A stretch of DNA of 64,000 nt from an uncultured Mucilaginibacter sp. (GCA_903891475.1 CAITEP010000016.1:98890-162889); one strand, 5' to 3'. Positions 33,688-45,200 are shown, counted from the stretch's first letter. Numbers and translations: made by a program. The notes: generated from the sequence alone by a model not told the origin.

Positions 33688-35874
33688 TTAATAAATAACT
33701 TTAAATTCCCACTCTAGCTTTTCATCAACAGAACTATCACCAACAGATAGATAATATTTGCCAGGATATATTTTCCATTTATGTGTTGCCATATCCCATT
33801 TCTGTAATTCCTTCACAGGAATTTTAAGGCTAACCACTTTTTCATTACCCCTTGTTATAAATACTTTTTTAAAACCCTTTAATTCTTTTGAGGGCATCCT
33901 ATCAATAGTAGGATATTTTATATAAGCCTGTACTACTTCATTGCCATCCATTTCGCCATTATTTTTAACTTTAATAGTCACCAAAATGGTGTCTTTTTTG
34001 GTATAAATAAATTCGGGATTTTTGGCAATTTCATAGTTAAAGCTGGTATAGCTTAAACCAAAACCAAAAGGATATTGTACCTGCCCTTTAAAATATCTGT
34101 ACGTTCTACCGGCCATATTATAGCTGTCGAAGGTGGGTAAATCCGCTATTTTATTATAAAAAGTAATTGGCAAATGCCCCGATGGCGAAACTTTACCAAA
34201 AATAATATCTGCTAGGGCATTACCAGCTTGTTCACCAGGGTACCATGCAAATATAATGGCATCGGCATAGGGCTCAATTGCAGATACATCCACGTCGCTA
34301 CCCGCGGTAATAACCGCTATTATGGGTTTATTGATTCCTTTTCTCAATTCTTTCATAAAGGCAATTTCGCTGGCTGGCAAACTCAGATCCTTTTTATCGC
34401 CCCCGGAGGCCGACAAAAACGCGTCGCCCGCCTCACCTTCCAACACCGGCGACAAACCTATTACTGCAATGGTTACATCGGCATTGCCTGCGCCCCAAAT
34501 ACCACCAAAATGAGTAGTGTCTTTATAATCGCATCCCAAATCGTACTCCACACGGCTTGCTGGGTCAACAGCCGCGGTAATTCCTTCCACAAAATTTACC
34601 ATTTTAGTACTAACACCATGGTAGCTACCTGCCATAGCATCCAGAGAGGCTGCATTGGGGCCAAGCACCATATAGCTGCTGTACTTATTTTTATTTAATG
34701 GCAGTAGTTGGTTGCTGTTTTTTAGTAAAACCATGCTTTGTACAGCGGCTTTTCGTGCAAGCGCTATATGGGGCGCGTTATGTATACTATCAACACCATA
34801 CTTGTAAAACTGATTATTTTCAGGCGCATCAAAAAAGCCCAATTTAAATTCTGTTTTTAATAAGTGGAATAGTGCTTCATCAACCTCATTTTCGGTTAAT
34901 AATTTTTGTTGTATGGCTTTTACAACATCAGTTTGCAATACGCTGGAGCAATCCAAATCAATCCCTGCTTTTATAGCGGCAGCCGCGGCTTCTACCGAAG
35001 TAGGGATGGTTTTATGGGTCGAAAAAACATCATCCAAAGCACCACAATCAGTCACAACATGCCCCTTAAAACCCCATTCTTTTCTTAAAATATCATTCAA
35101 CAACACTTTATTAACTGAGTTAGGTACACCATTAATGCGATTATAGGCCGTCATGACCGACTCAACCCCCGAATCAACCAAGGCATGAAAGGCATACAGA
35201 TAGGTTTCGCGCAAATCCTTTTCATCAACTACCGAGTTAAAATAATCGCGGGTAGCTTCAGGGCCGCTATGTGCCGCGAAATGTTTGGCTGTGGCTGATG
35301 TTTTTAATATTGCTTTATTTTCACCTTGCATGCCTTTTACAAACGCTGAACCAATATGAGCGGTCAAAAATGGGTCTTCGCCATAGGTTTCCTGTCCTCT
35401 ACCCCAGCGTGGATCTCTGAATATATTGATATTGGGTGTCCAAAAGGTTAAACCCATATATTGTAAATTTTGGCCTTTAGCTGCCGATAAATTATATTTA
35501 GCCCTTGCTTCGGTTGATATAACATTGGCTACAGCGTTTACCAAACTATCATTAAAACTTGCGGCTAAACCAATGGCTTGCGGAAATATGGTAGCTTCGC
35601 CAGCGCGTGCCACGCCATGTAATCCTTCGTTCCACCAATTATAGGCGGGTATGCCAAGTCTTGGTACCGCCTTGCTGCGGTAACCTAATAAGGATGCCTT
35701 TTCTTCTAATGTTAAGCGGGCTATTAGGTCTTTTACCCTTAAATCAATTGCTATGTTCGGGTTTTTATAAGGAAGTTCATTTTGGGCAATTATCAAATTA
35801 GACTCAAAAAAGCACAAGGCAAATAAAGCGATTGCAATTACCCGATAAGTTGACTTTAACTTTTTAAATTTCAT
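33688..35874 (-). CDS. GH3 family beta-glycosidase (beta-glucosidase/xylosidase-like)
   Basis: A secreted glycoside hydrolase. I start it at the ATG 35874, which opens a signal peptide (MKFKKLKSTYRVIAIALFAL ... LIIAQ); in-frame ATGs at 35895 and 35910 add up to 12 residues. Domains: GH3 N-terminal barrel with NWWNEGLHGVARAG and the nucleophile Asp in VTDCGALDD (about residue 276), GH3 C-terminal domain with the acid/base region around GEAGDAF, and a fibronectin-III-like end. The TDCGA motif is nearest to GH3 beta-xylosidases. About 728 residues, normal for this type. It is last in the PUL's minus-strand operon, 42 bp after the haloperoxidase gene. Confidence 0.92.
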   Translation of the reverse strand: MKFKKLKSTYRVIAIALFALCFFESNLIIAQNELPYKNPNIAIDLRVKDLIARLTLEEKASLLGYRSKAVPRLGIPAYNWWNEGLHGVARAGEATIFPQAIGLAASFNDSLVNAVANVISTEARAKYNLSAAKGQNLQYMGLTFWTPNINIFRDPRWGRGQETYGEDPFLTAHIGSAFVKGMQGENKAILKTSATAKHFAAHSGPEATRDYFNSVVDEKDLRETYLYAFHALVDSGVESVMTAYNRINGVPNSVNKVLLNDILRKEWGFKGHVVTDCGALDDVFSTHKTIPTSVEAAAAAIKAGIDLDCSSVLQTDVVKAIQQKLLTENEVDEALFHLLKTEFKLGFFDAPENNQFYKYGVDSIHNAPHIALARKAAVQSMVLLKNSNQLLPLNKNKYSSYMVLGPNAASLDAMAGSYHGVSTKMVNFVEGITAAVDPASRVEYDLGCDYKDTTHFGGIWGAGNADVTIAVIGLSPVLEGEAGDAFLSASGGDKKDLSLPASEIAFMKELRKGINKPIIAVITAGSDVDVSAIEPYADAIIFAWYPGEQAGNALADIIFGKVSPSGHLPITFYNKIADLPTFDSYNMAGRTYRYFKGQVQYPFGFGLSYTSFNYEIAKNPEFIYTKKDTILVTIKVKNNGEMDGNEVVQAYIKYPTIDRMPSKELKGFKKVFITRGNEKVVSLKIPVKELQKWDMATHKWKIYPGKYYLSVGDSSVDEKLEWEFKVIY

Positions 35875-35915
35875 TATTTTATTGCAACTATTCATTAAAA
35901 TTCTTACCATTTACC

Positions 35916-37262
35916 TTATTTAAATTGCTGTAAAATTCCTACCTTTTTTATTTTATTGATGATATTTTCGGCTACCAGCACCCCCTGCATATTGCCATTA
36001 GTTATGCTATCCATAAAGTGTATACCGCCATAAAACCGGGATATTGAGGCTTCCTGCGCAGCCTGTTTAAATGATTTAAATGAGCGTTCGCCGCTCCCAA
36101 ATGGTATTTCTGTATTGTCTGTATATGCAAAATTATCTCCAAGTAAATAAGTTAACATGGTTGCCGAGGCATTTGATACGACAGCATGACCACTGGTATA
36201 TTCTGGAAAGGGTGGCGTTTGTAAAAAAGGTTGCCACTTAATATCAATATACTTATTGATGTAGGTTTCCGGACGGATGCGGTTACTGCTATATTTTTCA
36301 TCCCAAGTGCTAATAAACGCGTCCATTAGGGTAACACCTTCCATTGTTAACACCAATATTGATTGATTAAAGTTTAAGTGTGCCTTAGTTACCGCTAGCC
36401 CGGTAATGTGCATCCAATGCCCACCCGGACTAATTTTTTTAAATCCTATTGACATATGCCCTGATGTGGTAATAGCGAATGGGTTACAATCCCAAAACGA
36501 AGCGATTTCTGTTTCTGTTCCACTTAAATGCTTTGATTTAATGTAAACATCAACGGCTTGTTTATAAAAAGCAGCATTGGTATCAATACTAAAAGGTATT
36601 GGAGAAACAGGTTTAAATTGGTTTGAAGAATCAATTACCATGGGGCGTATTGTTTTCCAATTTGGTTCAACGGCCTCCATATAAGCTGGTGGTGTTGGAT
36701 ACCATTTACCATCTTCCTTTAATGGGGTATACCTTTTTAAAGCACTTAACTTGTTATAATTATCAGCCTTTGAAAAACTGATAATCAACCCTGATGCTAT
36801 TTTTGCTACAGTTATAGAATGGGTGATAATTGTTGGATCGACTTTTGAGTTTTGTAAAATTTTTACAAAAGCATCTTCATCATCCTCCATCATAAAACCG
36901 GATGGTAGCATGAGTTTTGCGGTTTCAAGGATGCTAAAATAGGCCGCTATTCTATAATCATATTTAAAATGAATGGTATCAAACACCGAAGTATTTTTAA
37001 AATCCTTTATAAACTTCTCCAATTCTGGTTGTTGCTTATCATTTGCCGCAACAATATAATAGGCACTTAACATGCAATAGGCATAATACCGACCAGCAGC
37101 CGGTGGACTAACCACATCATGCACCATTACCATTGAAACTGAATTGATTGCCTTATCAGGTTGTAGGTAATCAGGATAATCTTTAAATTTTACTGCCGAA
37201 CTAGCAGGAATAGCAATGGCTATACAAAACAATAAATGTAAACCTTTAAAATATCTCATCAT
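35916..37262 (-). CDS. Vanadium-dependent haloperoxidase/PAP2-type protein
   Basis: A 448-residue exported protein with a signal peptide (MMRYFKGLHLLFCIAIAIPASSA). The phosphate/vanadate pocket is visible: KYSSNRIRPETY (Lys/Arg, about 323-334), PEYTSGHAVVS (353-363, Ser-Gly-His) and SRFYGGIHFMDS (408-419, Arg and His). It thus belongs to the PAP2/vanadium haloperoxidase superfamily; the actual activity (haloperoxidase or phosphatase) is unknown. The gene overlaps the end of the FG-GAP protein by four bases (start codon inside its 3' end), so the two are co-translated. This pair with SusCD is known in several Bacteroidota PULs. Confidence 0.85.
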   Translation of the reverse strand: MMRYFKGLHLLFCIAIAIPASSAVKFKDYPDYLQPDKAINSVSMVMVHDVVSPPAAGRYYAYCMLSAYYIVAANDKQQPELEKFIKDFKNTSVFDTIHFKYDYRIAAYFSILETAKLMLPSGFMMEDDEDAFVKILQNSKVDPTIITHSITVAKIASGLIISFSKADNYNKLSALKRYTPLKEDGKWYPTPPAYMEAVEPNWKTIRPMVIDSSNQFKPVSPIPFSIDTNAAFYKQAVDVYIKSKHLSGTETEIASFWDCNPFAITTSGHMSIGFKKISPGGHWMHITGLAVTKAHLNFNQSILVLTMEGVTLMDAFISTWDEKYSSNRIRPETYINKYIDIKWQPFLQTPPFPEYTSGHAVVSNASATMLTYLLGDNFAYTDNTEIPFGSGERSFKSFKQAAQEASISRFYGGIHFMDSITNGNMQGVLVAENIINKIKKVGILQQFK

Positions 37263-40200
37263 TCTTTATAAAATTGTAATGGGCCATCACTTAACCCTAA
37301 TAACAAGTAATTTTCGTTATTAATTTTTATTTCAAGTGCCGATTTTACATCGCCAATTACTGATAAACCCGAATTCGGCTGAGCAACATATTTAAATCCA
37401 CCTTTGCCATCTCCTTTAAGCATACAGCCATAGTTGGCATCCAAACTTCCTAACTTAAGTCGGTTATCAGTATGGTTGCCAAACAGCAACAAGTCTGTAA
37501 AGCCATCATGATCAAAATCGCCCGATATAATTTGTGTCACCATTGAGAATTGCGCCTCAATAGGTAAATCAACAGAGATAAATTTTCCGTTTTGATTTAC
37601 AAACAAAGTTGTTTTTGTATTGTAGACTGATAATTTAGTAGCCTTTGCCAATTCCTCGTCACTAAAAATATCGTGAATGCTGGCATCAGCATACGCTTTA
37701 TAGGAACTAAACTTTCTGCGCATCGGGTATATCTGTTCGTTAATTTCATCCCGGCTTACAAATGGGTAGCTTTTACCTTGTATATAAAAGTTAAAAAATG
37801 GATCAATGGAGCCATTTTTATCAAAGTCGGCATAATATAATGTTGCAGGCTCTTTTTCCGAAACTTGAATCTGTGTATTTAAGCCAAGATTTCCGGCAAT
37901 TAAATCGGGTTTACCATCACCATTAATATCAGCCAAAAGCATTTTAAACCAAAAACCATTTGTTTTAGAGTCAAAGTAATCGCTCGTTTTGTCTTTAAAG
38001 CCTTCGGGCGAATTTATGAATACGGTTATAGGCATAAACTCGCCACATAAAACCAAATCTTTACGTCCATCGTTATTTAAATCAATCCATTCGGCATCAG
38101 TTACCATCCCTATTTTATTAAATGGAGCTGTTACAGCCTTAAACTTCCCTTTTCCATCATTTACCAACAAATAACTTTCTGGGCTTGACGGGTATTGACC
38201 AGGAATTACTCTGCCTCCAACAAATAAATCAATATCACCATCACCATCAAAATCGCATGGTTTTATACAGGCTTTACTACTTCCAGTTAGATTAGGTAGC
38301 GCGTCTTTTGCTAAGGTAAAATAGCCATTGCCATTATTCAGGTATAATTCATCTTGCAAGTCGGGTGTATTTGGCTCGTACAATGAATACCCACCCTTTG
38401 CTACGTACAAATCGGGAAAACCATCTCCATTGGCATCAAAAAATACAGCTGCCGATGTTGTACCCGTGTTTTCGCCATTGCCTCCAAAAAGGTTGCGAAC
38501 TACAAAAGTACCTCCCGGTTGTTGCAAATAAATTTTCCCCTCACTGTCTGCACCTCCACTTATAAACAAATCATCCAAACCATCTTTATTTACATCAGCC
38601 TTTACAATTATAGGTGCCGTTTTTGAATACATGAACAGCATGAGCAATTGGCGTTTAAAATCGTTGATGGATATTTGCGCTGGTTTAAAACTTATTAGTG
38701 GATGTACCCTTGCAAATAGCTTATGATCGGCTGTTTTTTCAGTTTGCTTGTTGGCTTTTGGAGACGGAGAATAGCTTATAGCTAAAAGTTGATTAGCTTT
38801 AACCGTTTCCAACTTTTGAATAATTTGATTGGGCCAAATAATTTTAATGGAATCAACTACTTTATTATTGCCCAAACCAAAATTTAGGGTCGTAGATACG
38901 CACGACAAGTAGCCCTTATTTGGATTCACTTCCTGATATTGTAAATTGCCGGATGTATAAATATAAACCTTTGCACCAATAGCGTTTGTGTTTTTATCAA
39001 TACCTTTAAGCTTAACAGCAATGTAATTCGTATTATTAATTTCGCGGCTCATATTTTGATAGATTGAAGCCGGTTGGTTAATATTGTTAACAATTAAATC
39101 CAAATCGCCATCGTTATCCAAATCGGCATACACCGCGCCGTTTGAAATACTAGCTTCATTTAAACCCCACTCCACTTGTTTATTAGTGAATGTAAGGTTA
39201 TGGTTATTGCGAAAAATATAATTTGGCAATTTGGTTGACGGCATGGCGGTAACCAAATCCATCAGCAGGAATGGCTCTCTGGCCATGGCTTTTTTAATCT
39301 TATAATCGCCCCAATAGCGTAAAAAATCTTTATTGGTATAATCGCGCAAATAGCCGTTGCTCACAAAAATATCCTTATAGCCATCATTGTCAAAGTCGGC
39401 AATAAGCGGGCACCAGCTCCAGTCGGTATTTGAAACCCCTGCCAACTGAGCAATTTCGCTGAATGTACCATCGCCATTATTTAGGTGCAGGCAATTACGC
39501 ATATATTGTTTATACAAGTCTTGTTTTTGCATCAGCTCAAACGACTCGTAGTTTTCTTCCATCTGTAATGATTTCTGGCGATGATTGTCTTCGGGTAGCA
39601 TGTCTAAAGTCATGATATCCGGCAATCCGTCATTATTGAAATCGGCTATATCAACACCCATCGAAAAATGCGATAGATGCCTTAACATTTCCTTTGATTT
39701 TTCGGTAAAGGTTCCGTCGTGGTTGTTAATGTATAAATAATCAGGTTCGTTATAATCATTGGTTACATAAATATCGGGCCATCCATCCTGATTTATGTCT
39801 GCAATAGCAACACCTAAACCAAAGGTAAGTGGATTTTGAATAATGCCCGCCGTTTTTGAAACATCGGTAAAATGGCCACCATCATTTCTGAATAATTTAT
39901 TACTAGCCAAATCATCGGTTTGGTTTTTGTAATTGGCCAACTCCATGTTGTCAATTTTTTTTATATTATGATTGAGAAGGAACATATCCAAATCACCATC
40001 ACCATCATAATCAAAAAAAACTGCCTGGGTGCTGTAGCCAGGGTCGTCTAATCCGTAAGCTTTCGCCTCTTCTTTAAATTTATTATTCCCTTGATTTATA
40101 AATAACTGATTTCTGCGGGTATCGTTATCCGTTTTGCCCGAATAGCAGATATAAATATCAATCAAACCATCACCATTTACATCGGCCATGGTAACACCTG

Positions 40201-40576
40201 TTTTCCAAGCACCAGGTCTCCCTTCTAGTTCTGGACAAGCTTCCTTGGTAATATCTTTAAACTTCATATTACCAAGATTAAGGTAAAGCTTATTTTTACC
40301 CATATTGCCGGTAAAAATAATATCCTGTAACCCATCATTATTGATATCGCCTACAGCCACACCGCCACCATTATAAAAATATTCGTACGATAATACATTG
40401 AGCGATTCAGTTTCATTGATATCATTGCTGAATTTAACGCCAGTCTCTTTTGGAGCAAGGAGTTTAAAAAGTGGTTGTTGAGAAAATGAAGGAGGGCAAA
40501 TAATACCAAGCAGTAAAAAAGCAATTAGGGTAATTTTAGATTTAAAATTAGGGTTACATAATTTGCTATTAAACAT
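37259..40576 (-). CDS. CRTAC1-like FG-GAP/VCBS and ASPIC/UnbV repeat protein
   Basis: A 1105-residue secreted protein from ATG 40576, with a signal peptide ending near SFSQ; the frame extends 35 residues further without sense. It is built from many FG-GAP calcium-binding repeats (DINNDGLQDI, DVNGDGLIDI, DYDGDGDLDM, DFNNDGLPDI, DLDNDGDLDL and so on), a central ASPIC/UnbV domain (AVKLKGIDKNTNAIGAKVYIY ... LNFGLG, about 500-590) and a second set of FG-GAP repeats. This is the CRTAC1 architecture, predicted to be a cell-surface adhesion or carbohydrate-binding beta-propeller. It is between SusD and the haloperoxidase gene and probably sits on the outer surface as part of the PUL. Confidence 0.88.
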   Translation of the reverse strand: MFNSKLCNPNFKSKITLIAFLLLGIICPPSFSQQPLFKLLAPKETGVKFSNDINETESLNVLSYEYFYNGGGVAVGDINNDGLQDIIFTGNMGKNKLYLNLGNMKFKDITKEACPELEGRPGAWKTGVTMADVNGDGLIDIYICYSGKTDNDTRRNQLFINQGNNKFKEEAKAYGLDDPGYSTQAVFFDYDGDGDLDMFLLNHNIKKIDNMELANYKNQTDDLASNKLFRNDGGHFTDVSKTAGIIQNPLTFGLGVAIADINQDGWPDIYVTNDYNEPDYLYINNHDGTFTEKSKEMLRHLSHFSMGVDIADFNNDGLPDIMTLDMLPEDNHRQKSLQMEENYESFELMQKQDLYKQYMRNCLHLNNGDGTFSEIAQLAGVSNTDWSWCPLIADFDNDGYKDIFVSNGYLRDYTNKDFLRYWGDYKIKKAMAREPFLLMDLVTAMPSTKLPNYIFRNNHNLTFTNKQVEWGLNEASISNGAVYADLDNDGDLDLIVNNINQPASIYQNMSREINNTNYIAVKLKGIDKNTNAIGAKVYIYTSGNLQYQEVNPNKGYLSCVSTTLNFGLGNNKVVDSIKIIWPNQIIQKLETVKANQLLAISYSPSPKANKQTEKTADHKLFARVHPLISFKPAQISINDFKRQLLMLFMYSKTAPIIVKADVNKDGLDDLFISGGADSEGKIYLQQPGGTFVVRNLFGGNGENTGTTSAAVFFDANGDGFPDLYVAKGGYSLYEPNTPDLQDELYLNNGNGYFTLAKDALPNLTGSSKACIKPCDFDGDGDIDLFVGGRVIPGQYPSSPESYLLVNDGKGKFKAVTAPFNKIGMVTDAEWIDLNNDGRKDLVLCGEFMPITVFINSPEGFKDKTSDYFDSKTNGFWFKMLLADINGDGKPDLIAGNLGLNTQIQVSEKEPATLYYADFDKNGSIDPFFNFYIQGKSYPFVSRDEINEQIYPMRRKFSSYKAYADASIHDIFSDEELAKATKLSVYNTKTTLFVNQNGKFISVDLPIEAQFSMVTQIISGDFDHDGFTDLLLFGNHTDNRLKLGSLDANYGCMLKGDGKGGFKYVAQPNSGLSVIGDVKSALEIKINNENYLLLGLSDGPLQFYKE

Positions 40577-40639
40577 GATTTGAAATGCTTGAATTAACTT
40601 TGATAAAGCCTCTGAGTGGTGTGTTTTTAAACAAATAAA

Positions 40640-40673
40640 ACGAACAAAGAGGCAATTGCTGCCCCTTTGTTCG
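40640..40673 (-). terminator. Terminator-like hairpin between susD and the FG-GAP gene
   Basis: Stem ACGAACAAAG / CTTTGTTCGT (40640-40649 with 40664-40673), extended inward by AGGCA/TGCC-like pairs. On the minus strand it follows the SusD stop and is followed by TTTTATTT, so it could attenuate expression of downstream PUL genes relative to SusCD. The plus strand also ends in a T5, but no plus gene is present. Confidence 0.6.
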
Positions 40674-40691
40674 TTTTTCATAGGAATTAAT

Positions 40692-42293
40692 TTATTTATC
40701 CCACCATACTCTTGCAGTAAAACTGTCGCCCCCTGTTAAGCGGGCTACAGCAGCTGCCAAATTGGTTGGATTGGATGAAGGTAAAGAAACAGGATATTCT
40801 ATCCTTCTTGGAATAGAACCATCTGTAAATTGACCAGTATATTTTACAGGAGTTAAAACCGGGAAACCTGATCTTCTCCAGTTTGCCCATGCCTCGTTGA
40901 AATTAAATGTAGTACATGTTTCTACAAAGTACTCCATATTGATTTGCTGTAAGGCAGTTGCAGGTACCAATGGATGTGCTGCCACATAAGTAGCGATGTC
41001 TCCAGCGGCTACCACTGCTTGCGGACTTGCGTTAAGTTGAGCTAATTCCTGCATATCTGCTGTAAGTGCATTCGCGTAATGAGTTGCTGCGACACCTGTA
41101 TTCCAGCCTCTTGAGGAAGCCTCTGCAAATAATAACTCAGTTTCGCCATAGGTCAACAACATATTTACACCATTACGATCGCCATATACAGCAACACGAG
41201 GACGCGAATATTTACCATCAGGTGCAGCTGCGTCTCCGGCAACCGAAGGGTCGGCTGGGCTAGTACCTGGGTAATTGGGAGCTTTTGAAATATCAGTAGC
41301 GCCTCCATTTTGATCATAGCCATTTGGCATTCCTATTTGTACGCTTGCGGTACTTATACCCGGAACTTCATTTTGGTTAGCAGCCTTACCAGTACCTGCT
41401 GAAATTTCCGCAACTGCCGATACACGTGGATCTGTTGAAGCTTTCATAAAGCTTATCAAGGTATTTGACCAACGAACCTCCCTAAAATCATCAGTTACAA
41501 GGTATGCGGCAGCGTTACTATTGCCATTACCGTTGGTATTATCTGCCTGAACCTTAGCGTCATCAGCTATACTTGCCATGGCACCACCTGCGTAGGCCAT
41601 CTCAGCATATTTTTGAGCCGTAGCGGCATCAACTTTAGTTAAGCGCATGGCCAAACGTAGCATTAATGAATTACCTAGTTTTTTCCATTTACTTACATCG
41701 CCACCATAAAATAAGTCGGCAGTAGGAGCAGTACTTGAGGCGTCAAGTGCTGCGGTTGCGGTAGCCAGCGTGCTTAACATTGATGAATAAATACTTTGCT
41801 GAGTATCAAACACTGGTGTACCTAAACCTTGAGCAGCTTGTAATGCTTGTGAATATGGGATATCGCCATATGCATCAGTTATACGTTCCAAATAAAGCAC
41901 CAATAATATGCTTCCACAATTATCAAGGTTTTTGTACTTAGCGTTTCCTGCAATTAGTTTTTTCATCTGATAAACTAAAGTGGCGGCACCATAACTTGTA
42001 TTCCAGGTACGTGATTTGTAATCCTGAAAACTACCTCCTGGAACATATTTATCACCATTGCTATAATAATTGTAAGTACCAGCAAGACCTTGCACCCACA
42101 TACTTTGAAATAACAATTGGTCATACCCTGTATTTGAAAACTGTATTTGTGATTGCGACATTAAATAATTAGGATCAATTAATGAAGCACTTACAGTATT
42201 AGGGTTGGTGTTAATATCATTAAAATTTTTAGTACAGCCCGCGAAAAGAGTAGCACCAATTACCAGGCAACTATATAGAATTCTTTTTTTCAT
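40692..42293 (-). CDS. SusD/RagB-family (SusD-like 2) surface lipoprotein
   Basis: A 533-residue outer-membrane lipoprotein that binds glycans for its SusC partner. Signal peptide MKKRILYSCLVIGATLFAGC with Cys20 of the lipobox; start of mature part TKNFNDINTNPN is the usual SusD opening. TPR-like helices and an YLERITDAYGDIPYSQALQ block, which belongs to the SusD-like 2 family, are present, as is the C-terminal MEYFVETCTTFNFNEAWANWRRSGFPVL. It is 5 bp after susC on the same strand. It is a SusD homologue, not the starch-binding SusD itself. Confidence 0.93.
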   Translation of the reverse strand: MKKRILYSCLVIGATLFAGCTKNFNDINTNPNTVSASLIDPNYLMSQSQIQFSNTGYDQLLFQSMWVQGLAGTYNYYSNGDKYVPGGSFQDYKSRTWNTSYGAATLVYQMKKLIAGNAKYKNLDNCGSILLVLYLERITDAYGDIPYSQALQAAQGLGTPVFDTQQSIYSSMLSTLATATAALDASSTAPTADLFYGGDVSKWKKLGNSLMLRLAMRLTKVDAATAQKYAEMAYAGGAMASIADDAKVQADNTNGNGNSNAAAYLVTDDFREVRWSNTLISFMKASTDPRVSAVAEISAGTGKAANQNEVPGISTASVQIGMPNGYDQNGGATDISKAPNYPGTSPADPSVAGDAAAPDGKYSRPRVAVYGDRNGVNMLLTYGETELLFAEASSRGWNTGVAATHYANALTADMQELAQLNASPQAVVAAGDIATYVAAHPLVPATALQQINMEYFVETCTTFNFNEAWANWRRSGFPVLTPVKYTGQFTDGSIPRRIEYPVSLPSSNPTNLAAAVARLTGGDSFTARVWWDK

Positions 42294-42298
42294 GTCTG

Positions 42299-45200
42299 TT
42301 AGTTTTTTAATTTAAAGTTTACATTAAATCCAAATGTCCTGGTTGTTGGTAGGCTGGTTCCTTCAATACCTTCATAGTTAATGAGTGGTGAAAAACCAGA
42401 TTCTGGATCAATATTATCAGTGTGTTTCATAATAGTCCATAAGTTTCTGCCAACAGCCGAAATTGCAATTGAACTAAATGGTGTTCCGTTTAAACTTGTT
42501 TTAGGTATAGTATAACCAAAAGTAATTTGACGTAACTTAATAAAGCTTCCGTCTAAAACGTCCAATGCCGAAATGCGTTGTGCCAAGGCTTGGTAGTAGG
42601 TTTGAGCGTCTACATTTTTTGTATTTGCTGCACCTGATTCAGTTACCCCGTTACCAACAACACCACCATCGCGACCAGCAAGTGTCATCATGTTTTCACC
42701 GCGATAGATACTATAATAATTTGTTGCAGATAGTACCTTGTTTCCATAACGATAATCAATCAAAAAGGATAAATTAAATCTCTTATAGGTGAAATCATTA
42801 TTTAAACCACCGTATACTTTAGGTGTTACTGAACCATGTGGTGTACGAGCGGTTTGTTCAGGTAAGCCACTTGCATCAAATATGATTTGTCCGGCAGAGT
42901 TGCGCAAATAATCATTAGCCATCACCTGAGGACCAGCCATACCAACCACAAATGCAAGGTTTGCATTTAATGGGCGATAGGTTCCTAAACCAACGTTGCC
43001 ATTTGTGGCATCGGTAGCTAAAATTTTATTAGCCACATAAGTAAAGTTAAATGCAGGGATCCAAGTAAAATCTTTTGATTTAAACGGACTTCCATGTATT
43101 TCAATCTCTATGCCTTTATCCTGAGTTGAACCGGTAGGAATGTATTGATTGGTAAAGCCAGAAGAAATATCGAGCGAGCCATTTAAAATTTCTTTCTCAG
43201 TTTTGTGGGTATAATAAGCGATATCAACACCTAATCTGTCGCCAAAAAATTTCAAATCGGTACCAATTTCAAATTCTGTAAGCGTAAATGGTTTCAGAAA
43301 TAAATTTGGTAGCTGTCCGCTAAGACTTGCAGCCGGAGTACCATTTATTGAATTGTTAATATTGTATGAAAAGGAGGTAGAATACGGATCGGGTGCTGTA
43401 CCGCTAGTTTGCGCGTACGAAACACGAATTTTACCAAAGTCTAACCCATCAATATGATACAAGTCAGAGAAAATAAAGCTTCCAGATACTGACGGAGTAA
43501 ATATTGACTTATTACTACTTGGTAAAGTGGAATAAGTATCATATCTACCAGTGGTTGTTAGTACCAAGTAGTTTTTAAAAGCAAAATCGGCAGTATAATA
43601 GGCTGAATTTGCTTGTTGCGAAGAGTAGCTAACACTGCTATTTCTGCTAGGTACGTTTGTTAAACTATAAAAGTAAGGGATAATAAAATTATTACCACTA
43701 ATATCAGTACCAGATGTAATGTTTTTACGGATATTACCACCCAATGCTACATCAAGGTTTAAAAAGTTTTTAACAATATCGTGCTTTGCACCAATTAAAC
43801 CGTCGTAATTTATTTCTGAAATTACAAAAGTCTTTTGGTCAATACCGCCTAATGAGCTGTAAGCAGTACCAGTAGGCGTTATATTTAATAAACTGCTATT
43901 ACTATTGTCATAGCCTAAGCGAGCTTGCGCATATGCCCAAGGTAAAAAGTTATACTTTCCTGATAATGAAGAAATTAAACGCTCTCTACCTAAATTATTT
44001 ACAAATTTATAAGCCGCGAAGTACGGGTTAGTTACGTAAATGTCATTAGTAAAGGAGGTTTCGTTTCCTGATTTGTCATATCCTGGAGCAAGTATGCTTT
44101 GATCCTCATTTGGAGCTAAAAACTGAACATTGTTCGGGTTTCCGGGTCCGTCGCTCAATGATGGCCTGTTTTTTGAATTTTCAATAATATAATTCGCGGT
44201 AATATTTACCTCAAAATTTTTAACAACGGTTTGGCTGGCATTTAGGTTAAATGTTTTTCTGTCTAATCCACTGTTTTTTACTATTGAATTATTGCTTAAA
44301 TCAGACATCGAGAAACGGAAGGCACCTGTTTCGTTACCTCCAGTAAATGAAGCTGTATTGGTAAAAGTACCACCTGTATTATAAAAAGAGATCATGTTGT
44401 TTTTAACAGCAGAGTAGGGGTGACTTAAACCATCAAACTGGGGAACTAGGGAGCCATCCAATTTTGCACCCCAAGCCAAGCTTCCGGAATTTAAAGCATC
44501 TGCGGCATTTGTGGGTTTTAAACCATTAACACCTTGACCATATACTTGTTGAAAGTTTGTATTATCAACAGGAACATCAGCTTGATAATTGCTGTTAAAC
44601 TCAACGCCAAAACCAGCACCCTTTTTACCTGATTTAGTGGTAATTAAAATTACACCATTTGCAGCACGAGAGCCATAAAGGGCAGAGGCTGATTGACCTT
44701 TTAGAACAGTCATGCTTTCAATATCGTCAGGGTTAAGGTTACTAATACCATCGCCTAAATCGGCACCACCCCATTCGCCTGATGAACCACGTTGGGTATT
44801 GTCCATAGGCACGCCATTTATTACAAATAATGGCGGACCTGCCGAAGTGGCACTGGCTACACCGCGCAATAAAATACGCGCTGATGAACCTGGACCTCCA
44901 CTGGTACCATTAATACTTAATCCGGCTACACGACCCTCTAATGAATAGGCCACGTTCGATTCTTTTGCTTTGTCAATTATATTGCCACTGACTGTTGTAA
45001 CCGAGTATCCTAGTTTCTTTTCTTCTTTTTTAATACCTAAAGCGGTTACTACAACTTCATTCAAATTTTTATTTGAAAGAACCATTGTTACAGTTATTGA
45101 AGACTTTCCACTAACTGCAACTTCCTGAGTTTCGTAACCTAAAAACGAAAATATTAAAGTAGCAGTCTCAGAAGCATTAACTGAAAAAGTTCCTTTTGCA

